64,000 nucleotides of DNA from assembly GCF_900289175.1 (NCBI RefSeq), contig NZ_LT985747.1, positions 1,536,096-1,600,095 on the forward strand, in the 5' to 3' direction. Under the pieces are notes generated by a model, which was not told the DNA's origin, searched no databases, and saw only the letters and a program-made list of their open reading frames with translations. Numbering within the stretch: the stretch's first letter is position 1; every line of letters begins with the position of its first letter. The translations under genes and the position numbers were made by a program. Positions 53,718 to 64,000 of the stretch are shown piece after piece. Source of the stretch: Paenibacillus faecalis (lineage in GTDB: Bacteria > Bacillota > Bacilli > Paenibacillales > Paenibacillaceae).

Positions 53718-55160
53718 TCATTCGTTTGATGATTCATTTCCACTCCCTGACGGGGCCTCTTCCTTTCCCTCTCCGGAGGAAGATTCGGTACCGGCTTGAT
53801 CATTCCCCTCACCACTATTTTCCGGTGTGTCCTCGCTGCCAGAGTCAGGCTTTTCTTCAGGATCATCCAGCTTATCGTTATCTTTGCCTTCATTTGGCTT
53901 GGTGGGCTTAGTGGTCACCGGCCGATCGATCTCCTTCAACTCCACTTTAACAACAAGCCGCTTCTGGTCTACCCGATTAATAAAATTGGGCAGCGTGACC
54001 TGAAGCGGTATTTCATGCACACCGGCCTTTAAACCGGCTACATTGGCAACCAATCCTATATCTGTTGACGTTAGGCTGTTCAGCTGATCCGGTGCCCCCG
54101 TCAAAGTCATTGACATGGTTTGACTTCTAGGGTCCGTGATGGTAGCCTCCATCCCGGAAGGAACCCCCTTTAAGGTAACAGGGATTCCCTCCACCACTCT
54201 TTCACCATGCGAGGCGGCGGTCACCTCGATCTCAACTGAACTAGGCTCGATTTTCTCAAAGCCTTCAGGCGGAGTCAAGTCTGCCGTAAGAACCGTAGTC
54301 CCGGAATCTTTTATATTTGATAAATTAACAGTAACCCCTACATAAGGTCTGGCTCCGTTCAAGACTTCTTTACTTCCGTACAGCTTGACCTCTTTGACCT
54401 TCGGGTTCACCTTGGAAATAACGAGATCATCAGGCAGACGTCCGGTATATTCCACCTGAAGAGGAGCTGTAATAAATGTAGCTTCCACCGGTATTTCCAC
54501 AGCTACAGAAGAAGGCTCAATAATCGCATCCTCCATCGCTTCCCCTTCGTTATTATAAGCCGTAAGCTTCACCTTTTTCTCGACGACATTCTCTTTGGCT
54601 CCGTCCAGATCGACAGTTCCCCTCACCTGAGCCACTGTAGCAAGCTCTGATTCAGGAAGAGTAACGTTTACGGTTCCTGGTTCAATGGTCGTTGGTTCAC
54701 CAGCACGAAAGCCTTTGGCTGGCTCTCCTTTTGTCCCGATCGTTACATTAAAAGGATTCGTCATACGTTCTTCTACAGTAACCGTCACCATGGATGGTTC
54801 CATGGAAACGAGTTCCACCCCAGATGGACCTGAAAACGTCAGTGGAAGAGTGTGTGTGCCCGGTTCTTTTACACCGCTTAAATCCAGCTTTACTTTATAA
54901 TCATCTGTGAAAAGCATGATATTAGATCGCTTACCCCTTACTTCAAGATTTACACGATCCTTATCAATCCCTGTTAACGCATACTCACTATCATCAAATC
55001 CATAGGTCTGAATTTGAACACCTTCGATAACTCTAGTCTCATAAAATGTTGTCGGTGGAACAGCTGTACCGCTGTCCATATGAACCATAGCCCACAATAT
55101 AATACTAACTCCAAGTGCAAGTAGTTTACTTGCAGTATTATTCCTAATCCATTTATCCAT
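53718..55160 (-). CDS. cdaR: YbbR-domain regulator of c-di-AMP synthesis
   Basis: 480 aa from ATG 55160, with GGGAG upstream. One N-terminal transmembrane helix (SKLLALGVSIILWAMV), then four YbbR-type beta repeats (~40-405) outside the membrane. It ends in a ~65-residue disordered acidic Ser/Glu/Gly tail (DDPEEKPDSGSEDTPEN...). CdaR binds and modulates CdaA. It overlaps cdaA by 8 bp. Confidence 0.93.
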   Translation of the reverse strand: MDKWIRNNTASKLLALGVSIILWAMVHMDSGTAVPPTTFYETRVIEGVQIQTYGFDDSEYALTGIDKDRVNLEVRGKRSNIMLFTDDYKVKLDLSGVKEPGTHTLPLTFSGPSGVELVSMEPSMVTVTVEERMTNPFNVTIGTKGEPAKGFRAGEPTTIEPGTVNVTLPESELATVAQVRGTVDLDGAKENVVEKKVKLTAYNNEGEAMEDAIIEPSSVAVEIPVEATFITAPLQVEYTGRLPDDLVISKVNPKVKEVKLYGSKEVLNGARPYVGVTVNLSNIKDSGTTVLTADLTPPEGFEKIEPSSVEIEVTAASHGERVVEGIPVTLKGVPSGMEATITDPRSQTMSMTLTGAPDQLNSLTSTDIGLVANVAGLKAGVHEIPLQVTLPNFINRVDQKRLVVKVELKEIDRPVTTKPTKPNEGKDNDKLDDPEEKPDSGSEDTPENSGEGNDQAGTESSSGEGKEEAPSGSGNESSNE

Positions 55161-55983
55161 CACGGCCTTCTCCCTTCCGTTTCCAGAAAAGCACACGTTT
55201 TTCCTTTATGGATGCGGCAGGACGTAACTCTTCATACAATTTGGATATTAGAGATTCCTCCTTAATATCACGGACAACTTGCCCGTTAATGGCAAGGGAA
55301 ACCTGCCCCGTTTCTTCAGATACGATCACGGAAATCGCGTCGCCTACCTCGCTGATCCCAATAGCTGCACGGTGCCGGGTTCCAAGCTCCTTACTAATAA
55401 AAGGATTCTCAGACAACGGTAAATAACATCCGGCTGCTGCAATCTGATTATTTTGAATAATTACAGCACCATCATGAAGCGGTGTATTCGGTATAAAAAT
55501 GTTGATAAACAACTCCGAACTGATCTCTGACCGCATTGGAATACCGGATTCTACATATTCATTCAAACCGGTTGTTCGCTCAAATACGATCAATGCACCG
55601 ATCTTTCTACGTGATAAATAATTTACCGCTTTAATCGTTTCGGCGATTAATTTATTCGTCTCTTCATCTATGTCTCCCGACTTGCCGAATAATTTCCCTC
55701 GACCAAGCTGTTCCAACCCGCGCCTTAATTCCGGTTGGAAGATGATAAAAATGGCAAACACACCAAATGTGAAAATCTGGTTCATGAGCCATTTCAGTGT
55801 ATATAGGTCAAACCATGTACTAAGCGCCCAGATCAGCACTAAGACGAGAATTCCCTTCAACAGCTGAACAGCTCGAGTGCCACGGACTAGCAGTATCAGA
55901 TGATAAATTATATAGGTAACGATAAGTATATCGATAATATTCTTAATGGACTCTTGCCAGGTTAAGTCCGCAAAATACTCCAT
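55153..55983 (-). CDS. cdaA: Diadenylate cyclase CdaA
   Basis: 276 aa. Three N-terminal transmembrane helices (~15-90), then the DAC domain with catalytic NTPLHDGAVII (DGA, ~171) and ELGTRHRAAIG (RHR, ~203). It makes the essential second messenger c-di-AMP from two ATP at the membrane. Confidence 0.97.
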   Translation of the reverse strand: MEYFADLTWQESIKNIIDILIVTYIIYHLILLVRGTRAVQLLKGILVLVLIWALSTWFDLYTLKWLMNQIFTFGVFAIFIIFQPELRRGLEQLGRGKLFGKSGDIDEETNKLIAETIKAVNYLSRRKIGALIVFERTTGLNEYVESGIPMRSEISSELFINIFIPNTPLHDGAVIIQNNQIAAAGCYLPLSENPFISKELGTRHRAAIGISEVGDAISVIVSEETGQVSLAINGQVVRDIKEESLISKLYEELRPAASIKEKRVLFWKRKGEGRDG

Positions 55984-56118
55984 ACTGCAACCCCCGTCAT
56001 TGCTTAATAACGTTGCTTCTTTATAGGTAGTATGTGCTCTACACTATCTAGGTTATAACGTTAATCCTTTCGATGCAAGTCGAGCTCTTTACCATGATAA
56101 CAAAAATAACAAAAACCA

Positions 56119-56155
56119 CAAAAAAAGCGCCATCTTTCCGGAGAAAAGAGGCGCC
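56119..56155 (-). terminator. Terminator of the sigW operon
   Basis: Minus-strand GGCGC(C)TCTTTTC...AAAGATGGCGC followed by TTTTTTTGTGG, ~30 bp past the anti-sigma stop. Confidence 0.8.
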
Positions 56156-56182
56156 GTTATTCATGTTGATGCAAACTTCATC

Positions 56183-56797
56183 TTAGCGGTAAGCGACATC
56201 CGAAAACAGATTGGTAATCTTATACCAGATCCAATCCATTGCTTTGTCTATATCCTTCACTTGTCCTGATATATGGGCCGTAGAGGCTTGAAAAAGCTCT
56301 CCGTCAATAACAGTGAGATTTCCAAGAACCTCCCCGAAAACCTGGGCCTCTCCATTCTCTACGGTAATATCCCCCGTAATGGTCTGATCTGGTGGAACGA
56401 TAACCGTCTGTCCTTCGATTATAAGCTTGTCGAGTTCACTACCTTTAACGATGAGTTGATTCTCCTGGTTCCAAAAACTGACGGTACTAAAGAGCATGAC
56501 GACCAAAAACAGAGCCGCTGCCGTAATAGCTGGATGATTTTTCACCCAGGTTATCCAAGGTTTTGGCTGCTTTTCCTTAGGCAGCATTCCCATGATGCGA
56601 TCCGTCAGTTCTTCAGAAGGCCCAGTGGGATGATGGGTCAAGGAATACAGAAGCATGTCTGTCTTCTCCAACTCCTCAAACCTGTTCCGGCAGTCAACAC
56701 ATTGCAGCAAATGGGATTTAAGTTCCAGCTGCTGCTGTCTGGGCAAATCATTGTCCAGATATTCGTGCATCAAAGAGACGGCCAATTTGCAATCCAT
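56183..56797 (-). CDS. Zinc-finger anti-sigma factor (RsiW-like)
   Basis: 204 aa. N-terminal zf-HC2 domain with HLLQCVDCR (His-x3-Cys-x2-Cys, ~29-36), a single transmembrane helix (~93-112), and an extracellular part with short beta repeats (ITGDITVENGEAQVFGEVLGNLTVIDGELFQA) like polymer-forming proteins. It holds the ECF sigma factor encoded upstream and is expected to release it on proteolysis. Confidence 0.9.
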   Translation of the reverse strand: MDCKLAVSLMHEYLDNDLPRQQQLELKSHLLQCVDCRNRFEELEKTDMLLYSLTHHPTGPSEELTDRIMGMLPKEKQPKPWITWVKNHPAITAAALFLVVMLFSTVSFWNQENQLIVKGSELDKLIIEGQTVIVPPDQTITGDITVENGEAQVFGEVLGNLTVIDGELFQASTAHISGQVKDIDKAMDWIWYKITNLFSDVAYR

Positions 56798-56913
56798 ATG
56801 AGCCAGTCCTTTCGTTAAATCTCTTTGCTGGGTCTGTTCCCTATGAAGGGCATAAGACTTGCTTAAATGTTCATACGCACGGGAGCCGGCGATGTTTCAT
56901 TATTTTCAAAAAC

Positions 56914-57483
56914 TTATAATTTAAATTCCAGTTTTTTACGTAAAAATTCACGCCCGCGATGAACTCTTGTCTTAATGGTCGTCACAGGCAAAGTTAGCAC
57001 GTCACTAATCTCCTGAAGCGACATGTCCTGTATATATCGCAAAATCATAATCGTCTTATATTTTGCAGGAAGAGAGTCAATAGCCTGATGAATAATCTGC
57101 TGTGTTTCTGAGATCAGCATTTCTGACTCCGGTGTGTGATCATCGCTTGGTAACATGGAGTAACCGTCCATTCCCTCCTGATCATTTATATCCGCATCAA
57201 GAGAGTAAGTAGGCTTCCGCTTCCGTAATCGGTCAATGCACAGGTTGGTCCCAATTCGGTAAATCCATGTCGAGAATTTCTGATTCACATCATATCGATC
57301 CAGATTTTTGTATACACGTAAAAAGGTCTCTTGAACGATGTCCTCGGCCTCATGCCGGTTATTCAGCATCCTGTACGCCAAATGAAAAATTTTATCTTTA
57401 TATAACTCTACTATTTCAGCAAAAGCACGCTGATCCCCTTTTTGGGCCAGCTTTGCCAATCTCACATCTAAATTGTCCACCAT
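56914..57483 (-). CDS. sigW: ECF sigma factor SigW-like
   Basis: 189 aa. Region 2 (GDQRAFAEIVELYKDKIFHLAYRMLNNRHEAEDIVQETFLRVYKNLDRYD), Trp in KFSTWIYRIGTNLCIDRLRKRK, region 4 LPAKYKTIMILRYIQDMSLQEISDVLTLPVTTIKTRVHRGREFLRK. It directs the envelope and antimicrobial-stress regulon. It is upstream of its anti-sigma gene. GGGGG precedes the ATG. Confidence 0.95.
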   Translation of the reverse strand: MVDNLDVRLAKLAQKGDQRAFAEIVELYKDKIFHLAYRMLNNRHEAEDIVQETFLRVYKNLDRYDVNQKFSTWIYRIGTNLCIDRLRKRKPTYSLDADINDQEGMDGYSMLPSDDHTPESEMLISETQQIIHQAIDSLPAKYKTIMILRYIQDMSLQEISDVLTLPVTTIKTRVHRGREFLRKKLEFKL

Positions 57484-57662
57484 AATTCCCCCAGAATAGT
57501 CTGATGGGTAACGTCTAAGGTCCTAATAAGCATTATTCAAATCGTAATTCAACTTATTAGAAAATGCAACAAAATTCAAAAAAGAAAGTGTTGTTGCATC
57601 GATCTCTGTTACAATTCTGACAACCTTTATTACAGTTTACTGATCACAATGAAACGACAATG

Positions 57663-57691
57663 CAAAAAGCGAGGCTCCCCAAGGGAACCTC
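57663..57691 (-). terminator. Terminator of ppc
   Basis: Minus-strand GAGGTTCCC TTG GGGAGCCTC then GCTTTTTG, 40 bp past the ppc stop. Confidence 0.82.
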
Positions 57692-57731
57692 ACTTGTGAC
57701 TATCCCTGATCCAATATGATAACTTGACGTA

Positions 57732-60518
57732 TCAACCTGTATTACGAAGTCCTGAAGCGATACCATTGATCGTCAATAGGACCTCTCTCAGCAGCTCCAC
57801 GTCGTCATCGCCTTTCTCACGAAGTGTACGCAGTTCATTAAGAAGCTGTACTTGCAGATAACTTAACGGGTCAACATATGGATTGCGAAGACGAATTGAT
57901 TCCTGCAATACCGGTTGATTATCCAGAATTTCCTGCTGACCTGTAATTTTGAGAATCATTTCCTTCGTAAGTTTGAATTCTTCTTTAATTAACCCGAATA
58001 TCCGCTGTCTAGCTACATCGTTCTTAACCATCAGTGAATATTCCTTCGCAATAATCAGATCGGCTTTGGCCATCGCCATCTGCAACGTATCAATCATGGA
58101 TGTGAAGAATGGATAGTTCAAATACATCTCTTGCAGAACCTTCAGGTTTTCATCATTACCTTGATAGAAGCTCTGTAGGCCCGTACCCGCTGCATACCAG
58201 GCCGGAAGCAGGTAACGGCTTTGAGTCCATGCAAACACCCAAGGAATCGCACGCAGGTCCTCAAACCGGTCGCTGTTCTTACGCTTGGAAGGACGAGACC
58301 CAATATTCAGCTCACCAACCTCAGGAAGCGGTGTAGATTCTTTAAAAAAGCTCAGGAAATCCGGATCACGGAAAATTAAATCCTGGTATTTCTTTTGAGA
58401 GACAGATGAAATCTCTGAAGAGATTCGCTCCCATTCCTTCTCATGAGGATTTTCCTGAGGCAAGCGAGCATTGATCGATGCGCGAATCAGCGCTGAAGTT
58501 GCCTGCTCAAGGCTGCGGTATGCGATCCCCTTCAAAGAATAACGTGAGGAAATAACCTCGCCCTGTTCGGTTATTTTGATACCACCGGCAATCGTATTAG
58601 CCGGCTGTGCCAAAATACTGCGGTTCAGCGGCATACCACCGCGACCAAGTGAACCTCCACGGCCATGGAAGTATTTCAGCTTCACACCGAACTCTTCACC
58701 AACCGCAGTAATTTCCTTCATCGCAACTTGCAGCTTCCAGTTAGCCGTTACAACACCGCCATCCTTATTGCTGTCTGAATAACCTAGCATAATCTCCTGA
58801 AGATCTTCCATCGCTTTCACAGCTTCCCGATAAATCGGGAGGTTAAACAGACGACGCATTATATCCGGCGCCGCATGAAGGTCCTCGATCGTTTCAAATA
58901 GAGGAACAGCCTGAAGGGTTGCCTTAACAGATCCATCGTTATCCTTGCGGAACAACCCGACTTCCTTCGCAAACACCATAACTTCCAATATATCGCTGGC
59001 GCCTTCTGCCATACTGATCAAATAACTGGTGATACATCTTTCACCGAATTCTTTTTGTGCCTGATAAATCGTACGATAAACTTCAAGGCACTCTTTGGTG
59101 CTATCACTATACTCTTGAAAAGGAGTAATGATCGGACGTGGGTCATTTAGCAAGCTATTTAAAAGCTCAATCTTTTCTTCTTCTTCCAGCTTTGAATAGT
59201 TATCCACAACGTTCATTTTGGCCAAAATTTCAGTCATTGCATTCTCATGCTCCTGACTGTGCTGTCGAATGTCCAGTGTCGCCGTGTGGAACCCGAATAA
59301 CTCAACTTGACGGATAAGTTTCTTAAGATAAGTATCTGCCACATAGTCAGCATAGTGATGCCGCAAACTGCGGTCAATAATATGCAGGTCTTCAATAAAC
59401 TCTTCCGGTGAAAGGTAACATTCTCCTCCGGTCATATCGTCATCCAACACATGAGCAATTTTGGCAAGCATATAAGCAAGCTTAATACGGTATGGCTCTT
59501 TCTCATTGTGCCAAATTTCCATCTTCTTCAGCGTTACGTTCTCACGGTCCTTCTGAATCGATTGCTTTAACTCATCAGACACATTAACGATCGTTGTGCT
59601 AAAGCTTAGATTTTTCATAAGCCCTTTCAAAATGCGCTGGTACTCCCGGATTGCAAGCTTACGCTGCATCTCTAGTGTCTTCCAAGTTACGTCTGCTGTA
59701 ACCGAAGGGTTGCCGTCACGATCTCCACCGATCCATGAACCAAAACGGAGATATGTCGGTACATGCCAATGATGACCAGGATAATACTTAGTAAGGCAGC
59801 GCTCAAGCTCTTGATAAACTTCTGGCAAAATGTGAAACAGCGTTTCATGAAAATAGTACATTCCGTTCCGAACCTCATCCAATACCGTTGGCCTGCGGTC
59901 ACGCAATTCATCCGTTTGCCAGAGTGTTATCACTTCATTAAGAAGCTTATCCCGAAGTTGTTCTCTTTCACGAAAAGTAAGCGTTGGGTTGTCAAGGAGC
60001 ATAACATCCTCTGAAATTCTTTTATGGATGTCGAGAATGGCACGTCGCATCGCCTCTGTCGGGTGAGCGGTCATAACGAGCTCTAAAGAGAGGCTTTCGA
60101 GAATGCCTTGAACTTCTTCGTACGTAAAACTGCGCTCTTTCAAATCCTGGATTGCACTTTCAATGGAACCTGGCTGGACACTCTCACCTGCAGAACGTTC
60201 ATAGTCTCGTTTCCGGCGAATCCGGTGATTCTGCTCTGCAATGTTAACCAGTTGAAAATAAATAGCAAACGCTCTGATAACTTGATGTCGATTGTCCGCG
60301 TCCAGCGTGCTTATAATCCTTTTAAAATCTGCAAATAATTCAGGCAAAAATACGGAACGTAATGACTTGCTGGTCTCCCGAATCTTTTCAACTAAATCTA
60401 AAAGCTCATTGCCCCCTTGATGGACAAGAACTTCCCCGAGAATATTCCCCAGGAACCGCACATCACGTCGCAGCAGATTAATGGAATTGCTCTTTGCGGT
60501 TACAGTAAGTTCAGTCAT
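57732..60518 (-). CDS. ppc: Phosphoenolpyruvate carboxylase
   Basis: 928 aa, full length. Catalytic His in [13 protein letters not shown] (~153), GGDRDGNP (~275), the signature [18 protein letters not shown] (~580), [12 protein letters not shown] (~615) and C-terminal IASGLRNTG, the conserved NTG end. Replenishes oxaloacetate from PEP and bicarbonate. GGGAGGAG precedes the ATG. Confidence 0.98.
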   Translation of the reverse strand: MTELTVTAKSNSINLLRRDVRFLGNILGEVLVHQGGNELLDLVEKIRETSKSLRSVFLPELFADFKRIISTLDADNRHQVIRAFAIYFQLVNIAEQNHRIRRKRDYERSAGESVQPGSIESAIQDLKERSFTYEEVQGILESLSLELVMTAHPTEAMRRAILDIHKRISEDVMLLDNPTLTFREREQLRDKLLNEVITLWQTDELRDRRPTVLDEVRNGMYYFHETLFHILPEVYQELERCLTKYYPGHHWHVPTYLRFGSWIGGDRDGNPSVTADVTWKTLEMQRKLAIREYQRILKGLMKNLSFSTTIVNVSDELKQSIQKDRENVTLKKMEIWHNEKEPYRIKLAYMLAKIAHVLDDDMTGGECYLSPEEFIEDLHIIDRSLRHHYADYVADTYLKKLIRQVELFGFHTATLDIRQHSQEHENAMTEILAKMNVVDNYSKLEEEEKIELLNSLLNDPRPIITPFQEYSDSTKECLEVYRTIYQAQKEFGERCITSYLISMAEGASDILEVMVFAKEVGLFRKDNDGSVKATLQAVPLFETIEDLHAAPDIMRRLFNLPIYREAVKAMEDLQEIMLGYSDSNKDGGVVTANWKLQVAMKEITAVGEEFGVKLKYFHGRGGSLGRGGMPLNRSILAQPANTIAGGIKITEQGEVISSRYSLKGIAYRSLEQATSALIRASINARLPQENPHEKEWERISSEISSVSQKKYQDLIFRDPDFLSFFKESTPLPEVGELNIGSRPSKRKNSDRFEDLRAIPWVFAWTQSRYLLPAWYAAGTGLQSFYQGNDENLKVLQEMYLNYPFFTSMIDTLQMAMAKADLIIAKEYSLMVKNDVARQRIFGLIKEEFKLTKEMILKITGQQEILDNQPVLQESIRLRNPYVDPLSYLQVQLLNELRTLREKGDDDVELLREVLLTINGIASGLRNTG

Positions 60519-60798
60519 ACTACTCCTCCCATCTAAACCCGTTCAGCAGTTTATCTTTTTATGCCTTCCTAATATAATACAATAAATGCGCCCGAAAATC
60601 TTTACTTTCCAGCTGAAAAAATTCGCTAATTCGACAAAATAAAACGTTTTCTTGATGGAAATTCCTACGACATAGCTATATATATCATGATTTTCTCTTC
60701 ATCGCCACCGTCTAATGACTTTAACACACTGATACTTTGCAGGACTATTGTACCAATATGTAAAAAAACATCACACGCTGTGATGTCTGATTTATGTA

Positions 60799-60872
60799 TG
60801 GAGCGGGTGATGGGAATCGAACCCACGCTACCAGCTTGGAAGGCTGGAGTTCTACCATTGAACTACACCCGC
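60799..60872 (-). tRNA. tRNA-Gly (anticodon TCC)
   Basis: Cloverleaf with acceptor GCGGGTG/CACCCGC, D arm AGTTCAATGGTAGAACT, anticodon loop CTTCCAA and T arm with GGTTCGATTCC; CCA is encoded. Last tRNA of the array following the rRNA operon. Confidence 0.95.
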
Positions 60873-60881
60873 AGATTAACA

Positions 60882-60957
60882 ATCGGGATGACACGATTTG
60901 AACATGCGACCCCCTGGTCCCAAACCAGGTGCTCTACCAAGCTGAGCTACATCCCGA
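60882..60957 (-). tRNA. tRNA-Pro (anticodon TGG)
   Basis: Acceptor TCGGGAT/ATCCCGA, anticodon loop TTTGGGA, T loop GTTCAAATC. CCA is not encoded, unlike the other tRNAs here. Confidence 0.95.
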
Positions 60958-60976
60958 TATTTAAGAAGATTAAAAA

Positions 60977-61053
60977 TGGCACGCCCTGAGAGATTCGAAC
61001 TCCCGACCTTTTGATTCGTAGTCAAACGCTCTATCCAGCTGAGCTAAGGGCGC
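60977..61053 (-). tRNA. tRNA-Arg (anticodon ACG)
   Basis: Acceptor GCGCCCT pairs with AGGGCGT; anticodon loop CTACGAA (A34 is normally modified to inosine); CCA encoded. Confidence 0.95.
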
Positions 61054-61059
61054 TAATTA

Positions 61060-61134
61060 TGGAGCGGACGACGGGATTCGAACCCGCGACCCTCGCCTTG
61101 GCAAGGCGATGCTCTACCACTGAGCCACGTCCGC
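61060..61134 (-). tRNA. tRNA-Gly (anticodon GCC)
   Basis: Acceptor GCGGACG/CGTCCGC, anticodon loop TTGCCAA, CCA encoded. Second glycine isoacceptor of the array. Confidence 0.95.
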
Positions 61135-61139
61135 AAACC

Positions 61140-61224
61140 TGGTGCGCGTGGAGGGACTTGAACCCCCACGTCAAAGACGCTAGATCCTAAGTCTAGTGCG
61201 TCTGCCAATTCCGCCACACGCGCA
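61140..61224 (-). tRNA. tRNA-Leu (anticodon TAG)
   Basis: 85 nt with a long variable arm (CGTCTTTGACG), acceptor TGCGCGT/ACGCGCA, anticodon loop CTTAGGA, CCA encoded. Confidence 0.95.
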
Positions 61225-61237
61225 CGAGTAAAACCAC

Positions 61238-61313
61238 TGGTGAGCCATGAAGGACTCGAACCTTCGACACCCTGATTAAAAGTCAGGTGCTCTACCAACT
61301 GAGCTAATGGCTC
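61238..61313 (-). tRNA. tRNA-Lys (anticodon TTT)
   Basis: Acceptor GAGCCAT/ATGGCTC, anticodon loop CTTTTAA, CCA encoded. Confidence 0.95.
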
Positions 61314-61381
61314 GCATTTAAAGGTTCCGAACAAACAATCGACACCTTCAAAAGCCTTACTTTACTTATTAAAGAGTAAAG

Positions 61382-61456
61382 TGGCTGGGGATATAGGATT
61401 CGAACCTATGCATGACGGAGTCAAAGTCCGTTGCCTTACCGCTTGGCTAATCCCCA
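61382..61456 (-). tRNA. tRNA-Gln (anticodon TTG)
   Basis: Acceptor TGGGGAT/ATCCCCA, anticodon loop CTTTGAC, CCA encoded. Confidence 0.95.
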
Positions 61457-61513
61457 ATAATAAGTAACTATTTATAGTCTGTCCCATTTCTCAACAGAAC
61501 ATAATTAAAACTA

Positions 61514-61589
61514 TGGTGGAGACTGAGGGGATCGAACCCCCGACCCTCTGCTTGTAAGGCAGATGCTCTCCCAGCTGAGCTAAGTCTCC
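61514..61589 (-). tRNA. tRNA-Val (anticodon TAC)
   Basis: Acceptor GGAGACT/AGTCTCC, anticodon loop CTTACAA, CCA encoded. Confidence 0.95.
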
Positions 61590-61654
61590 GTATAATCAAT
61601 CTCCATGCTTCGACGAACCTTTGGGATTCTCATCCCCTGAAGCAAGTAAAATAA

Positions 61655-61729
61655 TGGTGACCCGTAGGGGATTCGAACCCCTGTTACCTCCGTGAAAGGG
61701 AGGTGTCTTAACCCCTTGACCAACGGGCC
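61655..61729 (-). tRNA. tRNA-Glu (anticodon TTC)
   Basis: Acceptor GGCCCGT/ACGGGTC (with a G-T pair), anticodon loop CTTTCAC, CCA encoded. Confidence 0.95.
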
Positions 61730-61741
61730 GTATTTTAGAAG

Positions 61742-61817
61742 TGGAGCTTCCAACCGGGATCGAACCGGTGACCTCATCCTTACCATGGATGCACTCTACC
61801 TACTGAGCTATGGAAGC
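61742..61817 (-). tRNA. tRNA-Thr (anticodon GGT)
   Basis: Acceptor GCTTCCA pairs with TGGAAGC; anticodon loop ATGGTAA; CCA encoded. Confidence 0.95.
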
Positions 61818-61820
61818 AAG

Positions 61821-61896
61821 TGGCTCCCCGAACAGGACTCGAACCTGTGACAACTCGATTAACAGTCGAGTGCTCTACCAACTGAGCTATCAGGGA
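61821..61896 (-). tRNA. tRNA-Asn (anticodon GTT)
   Basis: Acceptor TCCCTGA with TCGGGGA (G-T pair), anticodon loop CTGTTAA, CCA encoded. First tRNA after 5S rRNA. Confidence 0.95.
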
Positions 61897-61905
61897 ATAT
61901 ATATC

Positions 61906-62022
61906 GCTTGACAACGTCCTACTCTTCCGGGACCCTTCGGTCCAAGTACCATCGGCGCTGGAAGGCTTAACGGTCGTGTTCGGGATGGGAACGCGTGGAA
62001 CCCTTCCGCCATCGTCACCAAA
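61906..62022 (-). rRNA. rrf: 5S ribosomal RNA
   Basis: Minus-strand sequence runs from TTTGGTGACGATGGCGG through CCCATCCCGAACACG to GTAGGACGTTGTCAAGC, the conserved 5S pattern. It lies ~155 bp past the 23S 3' end. Ends are approximate to a few bases. Confidence 0.93.
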
Positions 62023-62176
62023 CGATTCAAGTGTTTGATCACTTGAAAACTAGATACGAAACTATTTGCGTTATTAGAATCCGTAGCTTTTCCCTTCAGA
62101 TCCTAAGATCTTTCCGGGCCCCGCCAAAGTATTCGGCGTTGCTCCAAAGCTTCGCTTCACTTTTTGGGGTGTTTAT

Positions 62177-64000
<1,824 letters not shown>

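Overview
The window looks like chromosomal DNA from a spore-forming Firmicute close to Paenibacillus. I infer this from the order cdaA-cdaR-glmM-glmS with a glmS ribozyme, a sigW/anti-sigma pair, a stand-alone ppc beside an rrn operon with a long tRNA cluster, Bce-type modules, strong AAGGAGG ribosome binding sites and frequent TTG/GTG starts. Nearly everything is on the minus strand, so transcription runs from high to low coordinates.

Region 1 (1-8.5 kb) is the upstream end of a nonribosomal peptide locus. A TetR regulator with a clear operator heads an ABC exporter, a DUF4097 protein, a two-TM peptide, an MFS pump, a type II thioesterase and an NRPS that runs off the left edge. A Sfp-type phosphopantetheinyl transferase and an aldo/keto reductase lie upstream. 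Region 2 (8.7-26.8 kb) is a complete glycyl-radical bacterial microcompartment locus for choline. It has CutC (choline trimethylamine-lyase; the choline-contact residues are all identifiable), CutD, a CoA-acylating aldehyde dehydrogenase, PduL, an Fe-alcohol dehydrogenase, several BMC-H shell proteins, one EutN vertex protein, EutJ/EutP/EutQ/EutS/EutT-like accessory proteins, a PocR-type sensor kinase with an AraC-type response regulator, and a DMT transporter. A divergent choline-kinase-like gene flanks it. The operon carries several RNA hairpin elements, including two covarying hairpins ahead of duplicated shell genes and a ~100-bp tandem duplicated structured element.

Region 3 (26.8-29.4 kb) holds a C45-type acyltransferase, a MerR regulator and a GNAT protein. 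Region 4 (29.4-42.3 kb) is a strikingly AT-rich island bounded by a ~175-bp imperfect direct repeat, with an IS3-family remnant at one end. It encodes two tandem, nearly identical 22-aa peptides with perfect ribosome binding sites, a likely attenuator hairpin, a TPR protein, two VOC proteins (one fused to DinB), a MATE pump, a PQQ/WD40-like propeller, an FMN reductase, a TetM-type ribosomal protection GTPase, an SDR and an S9 prolyl-oligopeptidase-like hydrolase. I read it as an undescribed peptide-based natural product or signalling cluster whose self-protection points at the ribosome. Region 5 (42.3-49.3 kb) has a BceRS-BceAB peptide-sensing and detoxification module and small orphan genes (RNHCP, RidA).

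Region 6 (49.8-64 kb) is core genome: glmS with its ribozyme, glmM, cdaR, cdaA, an anti-sigma factor with SigW-like ECF sigma factor, ppc, eleven tRNA genes, 5S rRNA and the 3' part of 23S rRNA.
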